NCBI GenBank assembly: GCA_045647345.1
Contig: JAZRMG010000103.1
Coordinates: forward strand, 1-23,050
Direction: 5' to 3'
Length of the DNA: 23,050 nucleotides
From: UBA1189 sp045647345
Lineage (GTDB): Bacteria; Bacteroidota; Bacteroidia; Bacteroidales; Bacteroidaceae
In this document: positions 14,805 through 22,839 of the stretch, piece by piece
How positions within the stretch are numbered: the first letter of the stretch is position 1
Layout: each line of letters opens with the position of its first letter
Notes under the pieces: model-generated
The model's input: the letters and a program-made list of their open reading frames with translations, nothing else
Database searches by the model: none
What the model was told of the DNA's origin: nothing
Translations under genes and position numbers: made by a program

Positions 14805-16097
14805 TCACTCAAACTCAGACATCACCTCGCACAACTTCTCTCGTATGCGGTCGTTGCAGAGGTTGCCTATACTACCTTCGTGCGTGTGGTGCACCTCACG
14901 CGTGGGAGTATAGGTATGTTTTTGCACCTGCATGCCCACCTGACGATAGGCCTCACGGAAGGGAATACCTGAGAGGGCAAGACGATTGACATCCTCTACG
15001 GTGAAGAGATAGTCATACTTGGGGTCGTCCAGGATATCGCGGTTGATGCGGATATGCTGCAACATCATGTCGCACATGGTAAGGCACGACTTAATCTCCT
15101 CAATAGCGGGAAACATCACATCCTTGAGCAACTGGAAGTCGCGCTGGTAGCCCACGGGCAGATTGGTAGTCATCAAGGCCACCTCGCCAGCTACGCTCTG
15201 CAGACGGTTGCACTTGGCACGCATAATCTCAAACACATCGGGATTCTTCTTATGCGGCATGATGCTGCTACCTGTGGTATACTCGTCGGGGAAGCTGATG
15301 AACCCGAAGTTCTGGTTGATAAAGAGACACACATCCATAGCAAAGCGGCCGAGTGTGGAGGCCACGGCACCAATGGCATAGGCTGTGGCACGTTCGGTCT
15401 TACCGCGGCTCATCTGTGCAGCTACCACATTGTAGTGCATGGTCTCAAAATGGAGCAGCTCGGTGGTCATCGTGCGGTTCAGGGGGAACGATGAGCCATA
15501 GCCAGCTGCCGAGCCCAGAGGATTCTGATTGGCTATCTTATAGGCTGCAGCCACGAGACGGAGGTCATCGACGAGCGTCTCGGCATAGGCCCCGAACCAC
15601 AAGCCAAATGATGAGGGCATGGCTATCTGCAGGTGGGTATAGCCAGGCATGAGCACCTCCTTGTATTGTTCGCTCAACGCCTGCAGGCGGTCAAAGAGGT
15701 GCCCCACCTCATCGGCGATCTGCTTGATTTCGTCGCGGAAGTAGAGCTTGAGGTCCACCAACACCTGATCGTTGCGCGAGCGTCCCGAGTGTATCTTCTT
15801 ACCCATATCGCCAAGGCGCTGGGTGAGCAACAGCTCCACTTGTGAGTGTACGTCCTCGATGCCCTCCTCGATGACAAACTTGCCATCAAGAATCTCTGCA
15901 CGAATCTCCTCCAATGCTGCGAGCAACACAGGCAGCTCCTCCTTTCCGATGAGTCCGATGCTCTCAAGCATGCGGATATGAGCCATCGACCCCTCTACAT
16001 CGTAACGTGCCAAACGTAGGTCGAGCTCACGGTCCTGACCTACGGTGAAATTCTCTATCATCTTATCGGGCTCGAAGCCCTTGTCCCAAAGTTTCAT
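14805..16097 (-). CDS. argH: Argininosuccinate lyase
   Basis: This 430-residue enzyme does the last step of arginine synthesis, splitting argininosuccinate into arginine and fumarate. The superfamily signature GSSIMPHKKNPD (about residues 276-287) includes the catalytic Ser loop. HSGRSRNDQ (about 103-111) and TGYTHLQ-like segment PGYTHLQIA (about 150-158, carrying the active-site His) are also present. It is slightly shorter than the enterobacterial enzyme (457) but complete, with ATG at 16097. It lies 87 bases after the phosphate-transporter gene on the same strand, behind a hairpin. No clear promoter was seen, so read-through may contribute. Confidence 0.97.
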   Translation of the reverse strand: MKLWDKGFEPDKMIENFTVGQDRELDLRLARYDVEGSMAHIRMLESIGLIGKEELPVLLAALEEIRAEILDGKFVIEEGIEDVHSQVELLLTQRLGDMGKKIHSGRSRNDQVLVDLKLYFRDEIKQIADEVGHLFDRLQALSEQYKEVLMPGYTHLQIAMPSSFGLWFGAYAETLVDDLRLVAAAYKIANQNPLGSAAGYGSSFPLNRTMTTELLHFETMHYNVVAAQMSRGKTERATAYAIGAVASTLGRFAMDVCLFINQNFGFISFPDEYTTGSSIMPHKKNPDVFEIMRAKCNRLQSVAGEVALMTTNLPVGYQRDFQLLKDVMFPAIEEIKSCLTMCDMMLQHIRINRDILDDPKYDYLFTVEDVNRLALSGIPFREAYRQVGMQVQKHTYTPTREVHHTHEGSIGNLCNDRIREKLCEVMSEFE

Positions 16098-16130
16098 ATT
16101 GCTTTTTATCTTTTATCTATAGAAAATGTG

Positions 16131-16158
16131 AAGTGTACCGCACGCATGCGGTACACTT
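16131..16158 (-). terminator. Hairpin between the phosphate transporter and argH
   Basis: AAGTGTACCGCA at 16131-16142 pairs perfectly with 16147-16158 over a four-base loop. It sits about 27 bases past the transporter stop on the minus strand. The following stretch is only moderately T-rich, so termination may be partial. Confidence 0.6.
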
Positions 16159-16184
16159 TGCTACTAACACGTTGACATCAGTGC

Positions 16185-18452
16185 TTATCCTTCGGTATTG
16201 AAATACTTTTCGCAACCACGGAGCACGTTACGCACCTCAGAGAGCAACTCGTGTGACTCCTGGATGAGGTTAAGGTATACGAAGGCTACCTTAATCTTAT
16301 CAGCATCTTCCTGCTGCAAGCGGTGAGTCTGCACGCGACGGAGGTTAGAGATTTCCTTCTTCAACCACTTACCCTCGGCAGAAATCTTCTCAGCCTCACT
16401 GAAATCGCCCGTACGGATGATCTCACTGATACCCTGGAACACCTGAATGAGGCGTGTGCGGTAAGGAGCGAACTCCTCCAGGTACTGTGCGGGCAACGGA
16501 CGGAAGTTATTGTCGGTATGCTCCTTCATGGGGTTGGTGATACGGGTCAGCGTATTGAGGATCTGCTGTGCATTGTTACTGCTCAGATAGTACCAAGTGT
16601 TCTTCTCGATAGCCAGTCCCTTGTCGATACGGCGGAAACCGAGTGTCTCATGGCGACGCATCTTCTTGAGCCATGCCTTCTCTTCGACAATCTTGTCAAG
16701 AGCTGTACGCAACTTACGTACATCCTCCTTGGCAAAGGCGTTGATAACGTAGTCGTAGGTCTTGGCTGCATAGTCGAGCGAGTGGCACAGTGTATCTGCA
16801 CTGTGGCTGCTGAGCGCAGTCCATACCTCCTGAGCGTTCTCTGAGTTGAGCACGATATCCATCTTCTCATCGCGCACATCCTCGCTCTTCTTATTCTTAT
16901 AAGAGATATGACTGCGGATGAGTAGGAAGAGAGCGAGACCTGCCATGACAACCATAGCCACAGGACCGCCAAAGTACATGATAGAGGCTACGATACCGGC
17001 AAGGATGAAGGCTGCACCTGCGGTGAGGAACCAGCCACCGATAACAGAAATAACACCTGTAATACGGAAAACAGCGCTCTCACGTCCCCAAGCATGGTCG
17101 GCCAAAGACGAACCCATACCCACCATGAAGGTCACATAGGTGGTAGAAAGAGGAAGCTTGAGTGAGGTACCGAGAGCGATGAGCAAGCCTGCGAGCACGA
17201 GGTTGACAGAAGCACGCACAAGGTCGAAAGCTGCACCCTCATCCAAGGTTGCATGCTCTTGGTCAAAGCGTTTGGCCACCCAGCGCTTCACGCTCTTGGG
17301 ACTAATCTTCTGGATACTGGTAATAAAGCTCATACCGGCACGAACCAGCTTGCGGGCCATGCTTGACGAACCGAACATCTCGTCGCCCTCGTCCTGACGA
17401 GAGAGGTTGATAGAGGTCTTCAACACCTCGTGAGCCTTCTTTGAAGTACAGAGAGCAAATACCATGATGGCACCAGCACCGATAAGAAACCATATAGAGG
17501 TTTGTGCAGGCTCATTGAGGAAGCCCATCATATACTCATCGGCAGAGATACCTGCAGGCACGGCTTCGCGAGCAAAATGGAGCACACTATCGAGCGCAGC
17601 CATGGTAACACCGATGAAGTTCACCAAGTCGTTACCTGCAAAGGCCATAGCCAAGGCGAAGGTACCGATCATGATGATTACCTTAAATATATTGACCTTC
17701 AAGGCATGCAAGAGCTGCATGAGCACGGTACTCACCACGAAGATGATGCCGAGCAGCATGAGGGTGTTCTCGTTGAGGTAGGCCTTGATCTCGGGGGTCA
17801 TGAAGGCAGCGTTCTTCATACCCTTGAAGAGCATAAAGTAGAGGATAGAGGTCACTGCCACACCACCGAAGATACCGATCTTTGAGGTAAGTCCTTTCTT
17901 ATAATTATAAGTAAAGATAAGGCGCGCTATCCACTGTACGATGATACCGAAGAAGAAGGCTATCGCTACGGAGAGGAAGATACCGGCTATCACCTCCAGT
18001 GCCTTGCCCGTATTGAGCAGGTCGCCTAAGGTGCTGACACCCTCTAACGCCTCGTCCGAACCGATCTTGATGAGCGAGATGGCAAATGAGGCTCCCAACA
18101 ACTCGAACACCATAGATACGGTGGTTGAGGTGGGCATACCGAGTGAGTTGAAGATATCGAGCAGCACCACGTCGGTAACCGTCACGGCGAGGAACACGCA
18201 CATCAACTGCCGGAAATAAAAATGCTCGGGCTGGAACATGCCATGCCGAGCAATATCCATCATACCACTACTGGTTGATGCTCCGATAAAGATACCGATT
18301 GCTGCCACAATCAAGATTGTCTTGAGCGATGCCGCCTTGGCACCTACCGCCGAGTTCAGAAAGTTTACGGCGTCGTTACTCACACCGACATTCAAGTCGA
18401 TGACCGCGAATACGAACAGGACGCAGATAATCGCGAAATAGAAGATTTCCAT
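16185..18452 (-). CDS. PiT-family inorganic phosphate transporter with C-terminal PhoU/DUF47-like domain
   Basis: This 755-residue protein is a sodium- or proton-coupled phosphate permease. The N-terminal half carries the PiT signature GVSNDAVNFLNSAVG (about 23-37), and a second, related segment, LPLSTTYVTFMVGMGSS, lies near residues 425-445. About ten membrane segments fill residues 1-510. From about residue 520 to the end it is charged and helical without membrane segments, like the PhoU/DUF47 proteins that pair with or regulate phosphate transporters. This fused form is common in Bacteroidetes. The start at 18452 lies 25 bases downstream of a -7 box, and a hairpin follows the stop. Confidence 0.9.
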   Translation of the reverse strand: MEIFYFAIICVLFVFAVIDLNVGVSNDAVNFLNSAVGAKAASLKTILIVAAIGIFIGASTSSGMMDIARHGMFQPEHFYFRQLMCVFLAVTVTDVVLLDIFNSLGMPTSTTVSMVFELLGASFAISLIKIGSDEALEGVSTLGDLLNTGKALEVIAGIFLSVAIAFFFGIIVQWIARLIFTYNYKKGLTSKIGIFGGVAVTSILYFMLFKGMKNAAFMTPEIKAYLNENTLMLLGIIFVVSTVLMQLLHALKVNIFKVIIMIGTFALAMAFAGNDLVNFIGVTMAALDSVLHFAREAVPAGISADEYMMGFLNEPAQTSIWFLIGAGAIMVFALCTSKKAHEVLKTSINLSRQDEGDEMFGSSSMARKLVRAGMSFITSIQKISPKSVKRWVAKRFDQEHATLDEGAAFDLVRASVNLVLAGLLIALGTSLKLPLSTTYVTFMVGMGSSLADHAWGRESAVFRITGVISVIGGWFLTAGAAFILAGIVASIMYFGGPVAMVVMAGLALFLLIRSHISYKNKKSEDVRDEKMDIVLNSENAQEVWTALSSHSADTLCHSLDYAAKTYDYVINAFAKEDVRKLRTALDKIVEEKAWLKKMRRHETLGFRRIDKGLAIEKNTWYYLSSNNAQQILNTLTRITNPMKEHTDNNFRPLPAQYLEEFAPYRTRLIQVFQGISEIIRTGDFSEAEKISAEGKWLKKEISNLRRVQTHRLQQEDADKIKVAFVYLNLIQESHELLSEVRNVLRGCEKYFNTEG

Positions 18453-18476
18453 AAATAACTTTGTAAAGATTATTGT

Positions 18477-18485
18477 GCAAAGATA
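18477..18485 (-). promoter_or_regulatory. -7 box for the phosphate transporter gene
   Basis: TATCTTTGC on the minus strand, 25 bases from the start codon. It is one arm of an inverted repeat: AAAGATA (18479-18485) faces TATCTTT (18492-18498). No TTTG occurs at the normal -33 spacing, so transcription may depend on an activator or on read-through from the PqqD-like gene. Confidence 0.5.
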
Positions 18486-18536
18486 GTGAAATATCTTTAC
18501 TATCCTAATAATTCCGATTACAAATTCTTTGTTTTA

Positions 18537-18806
18537 TCATTCGCACACAATGCCCACACTTACCCACCGGCTTGCCAGCGCACGGGCATCGGCCAATGCT
18601 GTAGCCTCATCAACCTCATACTGCTGTATCAGCAGCTCGGCCAGCGTTTGAGGCGTAAACTCCTTGCCCTCGACCTCGCGCCACAGCCATGCAGCACTCT
18701 CATTGAGGCTGATGACTTTACTGAAGTCTATGTTCTCCACTCCTGTACCGATAATGATATGTTCACCACACATCTCTCGCAATTCGAATCCTTTGTTGAT
18801 TTTCAT
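18537..18806 (-). CDS. PqqD-like protein (RiPP recognition element fold)
   Basis: This 89-residue protein matches the size and pattern of PqqD-family proteins. Two short N-terminal strands (FELREMCGEHIIIGTG) are followed by a conserved ISLNESAAWLWREVEG helix start. An LAELLIQQYEVDEATALAD helix and a short C-terminal helix with SVGIV close it. Known members bind the leader of a precursor peptide and present it to a maturation enzyme. It is the third gene of the kinase-like / S26 peptidase / PqqD-like trio, 65 bases after the peptidase gene, and it is followed by the phosphate transporter. No short precursor-peptide gene was found in the flanking gaps. Family assignment is good; the partner peptide is unknown. 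Confidence 0.85.
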   Translation of the reverse strand: MKINKGFELREMCGEHIIIGTGVENIDFSKVISLNESAAWLWREVEGKEFTPQTLAELLIQQYEVDEATALADARALASRWVSVGIVCE

Positions 18807-18871
18807 AATGTCACTTATTTAGAATCTATTCTTAATATTATCTTTCAGAGTCTCATGGGTCCATCTGCTAT

Positions 18872-19345
18872 CTACCTCCAGCACCGTGGTAGACGACGAT
18901 GTATGGCCAGCAATACGCGCCTGACGAAGGTATTGCTCGGCCACAAGGCCGAATAGCAGCGCCATGCCCTACCCTCGGGCGAATAGCAACGTCCCTTGCG
19001 GATAAGCTGCTTGGTGGCGGCCGCTACATCGGCCATACCGCACTGTTCGGTACCATGCACGTTGCCATCTCCCTTGAGCGTCACCCTATCTCCCACGATG
19101 CTGATGATGCGATGATACACATACTTGCCCGGTGCTATCTCGGCCAGCACGGCATCGCCCACCTTGACATCTGCAGGTCGCGTGAGAACAATCTTGTCGC
19201 GCCTGTCTTCCAGGAAGGGGCGCATGCTCACGCCACGTACCCGGAGCGTCACATCATGTCCGTCGGCAATCAGTGTGCGCACCTCCTTGAGGAAAATCTC
19301 GTTAGGCAGCTCCACCATACCCGTATGCATTGCCTCCCTCTTCAT
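18872..19345 (-). CDS. S26-family signal-peptidase-like protein, Ser-His (ER/SipW) type
   Basis: This 157-residue protein carries the box order of signal peptidases. Catalytic serine: Ser40 in RGVSMRPFL. His78 in YHRII takes the place of the usual lysine, and KGDGN (Asp93) provides the last box. That combination fits the archaeal/ER/SipW-type dyad, not the bacterial Ser-Lys type. No N-terminal membrane anchor is visible. The C-terminus is Arg-rich (FVRRVLLAIHRRLPRC), possibly an amphipathic tail. The ATG at 19345 overlaps the stop of the kinase-like gene as ATGA, which supports this start over the frame extension to 19369. It may process a peptide made by this cluster; that is inference. Confidence 0.8.
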   Translation of the reverse strand: MKREAMHTGMVELPNEIFLKEVRTLIADGHDVTLRVRGVSMRPFLEDRRDKIVLTRPADVKVGDAVLAEIAPGKYVYHRIISIVGDRVTLKGDGNVHGTEQCGMADVAAATKQLIRKGRCYSPEGRAWRCYSALWPSNTFVRRVLLAIHRRLPRCWR

Positions 19346-20220
19346 CGCTGCGTCACTTTTGCATGACACACTTCAGCGGCCTCCTGATCGGGACGGCAGC
19401 CCAGAGTATAGAGGGGCACCTGCTCTATCAGCTTACCCACACTGTCGCACACGCCTCTATAGACACGCTCATCCCACTTCATGGTCGACATCGAGGGAAG
19501 CAGCACGGCAAATGCCTGCAAAGGGAGCTCCCGCCCGATGCGGTTCTCGGGCTTCTGCTTGATTTGCACGAACGCACCTATCGGCGCACTGTCGTTCTTG
19601 TAGCAAGGTGTCTTGCCGCTCCAGGGCGACCCGTACACCCTCGCGCCACCCTCTCTGACTTTCACCACGGGGTTGTCATCGTTGAGCAGCTCGCTACCGG
19701 CAATATGCTTGAGCCACAGTCCGCTATGCGTGCTCTTGCCCGTACCGCTCTTGCCCAAGAAAAGATACCCCCTGCCCTCATTCTTGATGACGGAGGCATG
19801 CACCAGCAACGTATATCTGTCGGCCGCGGCAAAGGCATACATCAGCATCAGCGCATTGTTCACAGCAAAGGTGCGCCATGCATCCTCGCCTCGCGTGGCG
19901 ATAATGCCCTCACGAAAGTCGGCCGTTGCCTGCAGCAACCCGCAATATTTGCCTCCGGGCGGACTGATGAGCATCTGATACGTGCCGTCGGCCAAACGAT
20001 AGACGCCAAAGTCGGCCGCTCCGCAGTCAAACTCACCTATCAGCGCACCCTTCTCCGAGGGATAGAACCCATCGTCCATCGTCAGCGTGAAGAGCTGCTC
20101 TCTGCCCTCATCGGCCGCTACGGCAAAGGGCTCATACGAAGGCAGAGCAATCCCAGCATCATTGTCGGGGAGATTCACGGTAAAGGCATGTCCTGCCACG
20201 ATAAAATGTCTGATATCCAT
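19342..20220 (-). CDS. HPr-kinase-like P-loop protein
   Basis: This 292-residue protein resembles the C-terminal kinase domain of HPr kinase/phosphorylase and PEP-carboxykinase-fold relatives. The Walker A loop GKSGTGKST is at residues 156-164. A following NDDNP (180-184) offers the metal-binding acidic pair, and YGSPWSGK (196-203) matches the family's conserved loop. The N-terminal ~135 residues form an unassigned domain with no obvious motif. Such proteins occur in RiPP clusters (for example in lasso-peptide loci) as precursor kinases, as well as in lone genes. Start chosen at the ATG at 20220, preceded by an A-rich leader; the ATG at 20244, which overlaps the MurF stop, is an alternative. 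Substrate unknown. Confidence 0.8.
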   Translation of the reverse strand: MDIRHFIVAGHAFTVNLPDNDAGIALPSYEPFAVAADEGREQLFTLTMDDGFYPSEKGALIGEFDCGAADFGVYRLADGTYQMLISPPGGKYCGLLQATADFREGIIATRGEDAWRTFAVNNALMLMYAFAAADRYTLLVHASVIKNEGRGYLFLGKSGTGKSTHSGLWLKHIAGSELLNDDNPVVKVREGGARVYGSPWSGKTPCYKNDSAPIGAFVQIKQKPENRIGRELPLQAFAVLLPSMSTMKWDERVYRGVCDSVGKLIEQVPLYTLGCRPDQEAAEVCHAKVTQR

Positions 20221-20243
20221 AATCTGATTTTTCGTTAACGTCA

Positions 20244-21539
20244 TTACAGGCAAGAGACGAGCGAAGATAGCTTCATGCTGTTCGAGCCCTTTATCAATAT
20301 ATAATAATTCTCGGGCATGCCCGTCTGCAGTGCCGCCTTCACCTCATCCACGTCGGCAAACGTGCGCTGCACATGCACGGTATGGGCAAAGGCTTCGCCC
20401 ACAAGCCATACCTCATCGAAGCTACAAGCATCGAGCATATCGACCACCTCTTGATGTGCCTTGGCCGTGGCATCCCCCAATTCCTTCATATCGCCCAGGA
20501 TGACCATCTTGCGCGGCACCTCCATACGGGCGAAATTGTCCAGCGCCGCACGCATGCTTGTAGGGTTGGCGTTATAGGCATCCACCACGAGCATATTGTG
20601 TGCCGTCGGGGTCAGCTGCGAGCGGTTGTTCTGCGGAGTATATGCGGCAAGGGCATCCGTCACCTCCCTCTCGGGTATGCCGAAGTAGCATCCCACGGTG
20701 GCAGCACACAGCGCATTGTCGATGTTATAGCTGCCGATGAGCTGCGTAGCCACGGCATGCCATTCGCCCTCGCCACGCCTCCACCAGAACCGCAGGTAAG
20801 GGTCACAGGCTACCACCTCGCCACGTATGTCGGCATCGCACACCTGTCCGTAGCACACCCTTTCCAGACCCTCGGCAATGCCCCTCAAGTGTGCATTATC
20901 GGCATTCAGGAACACCGTCCGCTTGGCTGTAGTGCGCAGATAGTCATACAATTCGCCCTTGGTGCGTATCACTCCCTCCAGCGAGCCGAAGCCCTGCAGG
21001 TGGGCCATACCCACGTTGGTGATGAGGCCATAGTCAGGCTCGGCAATCTCTACCAGCTCCTTGATGTCGCCGGGATGGTTGGCCCCCATCTCCACGACCG
21101 CTATCTCGTGCTCGCGAGTGAGGCCGAGCAGCGTCAGCGGCACCCCGATATGGTTGTTCAGGTTGCCCTGCGTGTAGAGCACCCTGTAGCGCTTGCCCAG
21201 CACAGCAGCCACCAGCTCCTTCGTTGTCGTCTTTCCATTCGTACCCGTGATGCCTATGACAGTAGTCCCCATCACACGGCGATGATACTGCGCCAGCAGC
21301 TGCAACGTGCGCAGCGCATCCTCTACAAGGATTATGCGCTTGTCGGTCGGCGATGCACAGTCGGCATCGTCCACCACCGCATAGCTACACCCTTGCGCAA
21401 GAGCAGCCTCAGCATAGCTGTTCCCATCGAAGTTCTCGCCCTTCAGCGCCACGAACATCATCCCCGCTTCACACCGTCGGGTGTCCGTGGTGATACCCTT
21501 GCTCTGCTTATACAGTTGGTATATCTCTTCAATCATCAT
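20244..21539 (-). CDS. murF: UDP-MurNAc-tripeptide:D-Ala-D-Ala ligase
   Basis: This 431-residue Mur ligase adds the D-Ala-D-Ala dipeptide to the peptidoglycan precursor in the cytoplasm. The ATP-binding loop GITGTNGKTT is at 96-105. The family's N-terminal domain carries TTDTR (17-21) and MFVALKGENFDG (28-39). The motif VEMGANHPGD, absent from MurE in this form, and DAYNANPTSM (near residue 320) are diagnostic for MurF. Length is slightly below E. coli MurF (452). It is not part of a dcw cluster here, but sits 20 bases after the deacylase gene and next to the kinase-like gene, whose alternative start touches its stop. ATG at 21536 could replace the one at 21539. Confidence 0.96.
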   Translation of the reverse strand: MMIEEIYQLYKQSKGITTDTRRCEAGMMFVALKGENFDGNSYAEAALAQGCSYAVVDDADCASPTDKRIILVEDALRTLQLLAQYHRRVMGTTVIGITGTNGKTTTKELVAAVLGKRYRVLYTQGNLNNHIGVPLTLLGLTREHEIAVVEMGANHPGDIKELVEIAEPDYGLITNVGMAHLQGFGSLEGVIRTKGELYDYLRTTAKRTVFLNADNAHLRGIAEGLERVCYGQVCDADIRGEVVACDPYLRFWWRRGEGEWHAVATQLIGSYNIDNALCAATVGCYFGIPEREVTDALAAYTPQNNRSQLTPTAHNMLVVDAYNANPTSMRAALDNFARMEVPRKMVILGDMKELGDATAKAHQEVVDMLDACSFDEVWLVGEAFAHTVHVQRTFADVDEVKAALQTGMPENYYILIKGSNSMKLSSLVSCL

Positions 21540-21559
21540 GATTCATTTCTGTTTTGACA

Positions 21560-22630
21560 TTACAACACCATTCCTAAACTCTTTAGGAAGTCGATATATA
21601 TCCTGATTCCCTCCACGATCTCGCTCTCGAGCACATACTCGTCGGCTCCGTGTGAGCGGGCCGATTGGCCTACGCCCATCTTCAGCGAGGGTATGCCGTG
21701 CATGAGCGCCATGTCCGATGTGGTAGGCGACACGAAGGTCTCCCGCCCGATGGCTGTGGCCGCCTTCACTAAGGGGTGCTCGGCATAGATGGCCGAGGCA
21801 TGTACGCGTGTGCTGCGCTCCTTAGCGTCGGCCTCCAAAATATCTTGTACAATCTTCACTGTTTCCTCATTGGTGTAGGCATCGGTGGTGCGTATATCGA
21901 TGACAAACTTGCACTCGTCGGGCACCACATTGTGCTGCGTGCCGGCACTGATCTGTGTTACTGTCATCTTGATATCGCCCAGGAGCGGTGAGCAGCGTTC
22001 AAACTTGAAGTCACGTATGCGCTCGATGTCCTCCATGGCCTTGTACAGCGCATTCACTCCCTCGTTGCGTGCGGCATGTCCGCGCACGCCGTGCGCCGTG
22101 CAGTCCATCACCACCAGTCCGCGCTCGCCCACAGCCGCTTGCATGCCCGTAGGCTCGCCCACGAGCGCCATGTCGATATGCCCCAGTACGGGCAATAGGG
22201 CACGCATGCCGTGCTCGCCCATCACCTCCTCCTCGGCACTGATGGCCAGTAGCATGTTGTAGGGGAGAGGTTCCATCTCGAGGTAGCGGTATGCTGCGAT
22301 GAGGCTCACTACCGAGGCTCCGGCATCATTGCTGCCGAGGCCATAGATGCGTCCCTCCTCATGGGTGGGTGCGTAGGGGTCGCGCGTATACGATGCCGAG
22401 GGGCGCACCGTGTCGTGGTGCGAGTTCATCAGCAGTGTGGGGCGTGTGTCGTCCCACAGCGGTGTGCGCACAAATACATTATTATGTATACGCTCCACCT
22501 TGCCCCTGACGCGTGCCTTGAGGAACGCCTCTATGATGTCTGCCGTGGCCGCCTCGTCGCGCGAGGCCGATGGCGTAGCTATCAGTTGGTCGAGCAGAAC
22601 GATAGACTCTTGGGTGAGTTGCTGTATCAT
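21560..22630 (-). CDS. M20-family deacylase (ArgE/DapE type), probably in the arginine pathway
   Basis: This 356-residue di-zinc hydrolase shows the M20 residues: HHD (His71, Asp73), the bridging Asp102 in GSNDAGAS, catalytic Glu133 with Glu134 in SAEEEVMG, Glu159 in VGEPTG, and a C-terminal His in SARSHGADEYV. The closest functional match is N-acyl-ornithine or N-acyl-citrulline deacylase (ArgE). Bacteroidetes make arginine through N-succinyl intermediates, so an N-succinyl substrate is likely. This fits the presence of argH on the same strand, but the genes between them are unrelated. DapE-like succinyl-diaminopimelate desuccinylase is the alternative. A strong promoter precedes it. Confidence 0.85.
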   Translation of the reverse strand: MIQQLTQESIVLLDQLIATPSASRDEAATADIIEAFLKARVRGKVERIHNNVFVRTPLWDDTRPTLLMNSHHDTVRPSASYTRDPYAPTHEEGRIYGLGSNDAGASVVSLIAAYRYLEMEPLPYNMLLAISAEEEVMGEHGMRALLPVLGHIDMALVGEPTGMQAAVGERGLVVMDCTAHGVRGHAARNEGVNALYKAMEDIERIRDFKFERCSPLLGDIKMTVTQISAGTQHNVVPDECKFVIDIRTTDAYTNEETVKIVQDILEADAKERSTRVHASAIYAEHPLVKAATAIGRETFVSPTTSDMALMHGIPSLKMGVGQSARSHGADEYVLESEIVEGIRIYIDFLKSLGMVL

Positions 22631-22655
22631 TTCCTTTATGCCTGATGTAAGAGTC

Positions 22656-22688
22656 GCAAAGGTAATAAATTATATTTTTTGTCACAAA
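22656..22688 (-). promoter_or_regulatory. Strong promoter for the M20/murF/kinase-like run
   Basis: On the minus strand TTTG (22688-22685), 20 bases, then TACCTTTGC (22664-22656), with the start codon 25 bases further. It is a near-perfect Bacteroidetes promoter and likely drives the co-directional genes from the deacylase through the PqqD-like gene. Confidence 0.75.
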
Positions 22689-22689
22689 A

Positions 22690-22735
22690 TATCTTTGCCC
22701 CTTATGCGGATTTTGATAAAGTTTAGCTACTTTTG
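22690..22735 (+). promoter_or_regulatory. Candidate plus-strand -7 boxes before the structured RNA
   Basis: TATCTTTG at 22690-22697 and TACTTTTG at 22728-22735 both fit the -7 consensus on the plus strand. Neither has TTTG at 19-20 bases upstream. The second would start transcripts near 22742, at the small AAGGC-CGAT-GCCTT hairpin (22744-22757). Confidence 0.35.
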
Positions 22736-22839
22736 CAAGGCTAAAGGCCGATGCCTTGGCAGAAAGTTAACGAAACATATTTAATAATAATTGATTGAAC
22801 AAATAGGAAAGTAAACAACATATTAGAGTATAGACATAT

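Noticed and set aside
18479..18498. AAAGATA/TATCTTT inverted repeat as a separate operator or divergent promoter
   Set aside because: One arm is the -7 box of the phosphate transporter gene; the plus-strand arm has no following gene, so a chance overlap of promoter-like bases is more likely.
19330..20238. 302-codon plus-strand frame
   Set aside because: It is antisense to the HPr-kinase-like gene, whose Walker A and later motifs are intact; no supporting features.
20373..21557. 394-codon open frame on the plus strand
   Set aside because: It lies antisense to murF, which has clear catalytic motifs; the frame is rich in His, Leu and Arg without any domain and is a by-product of GC-rich codon use.
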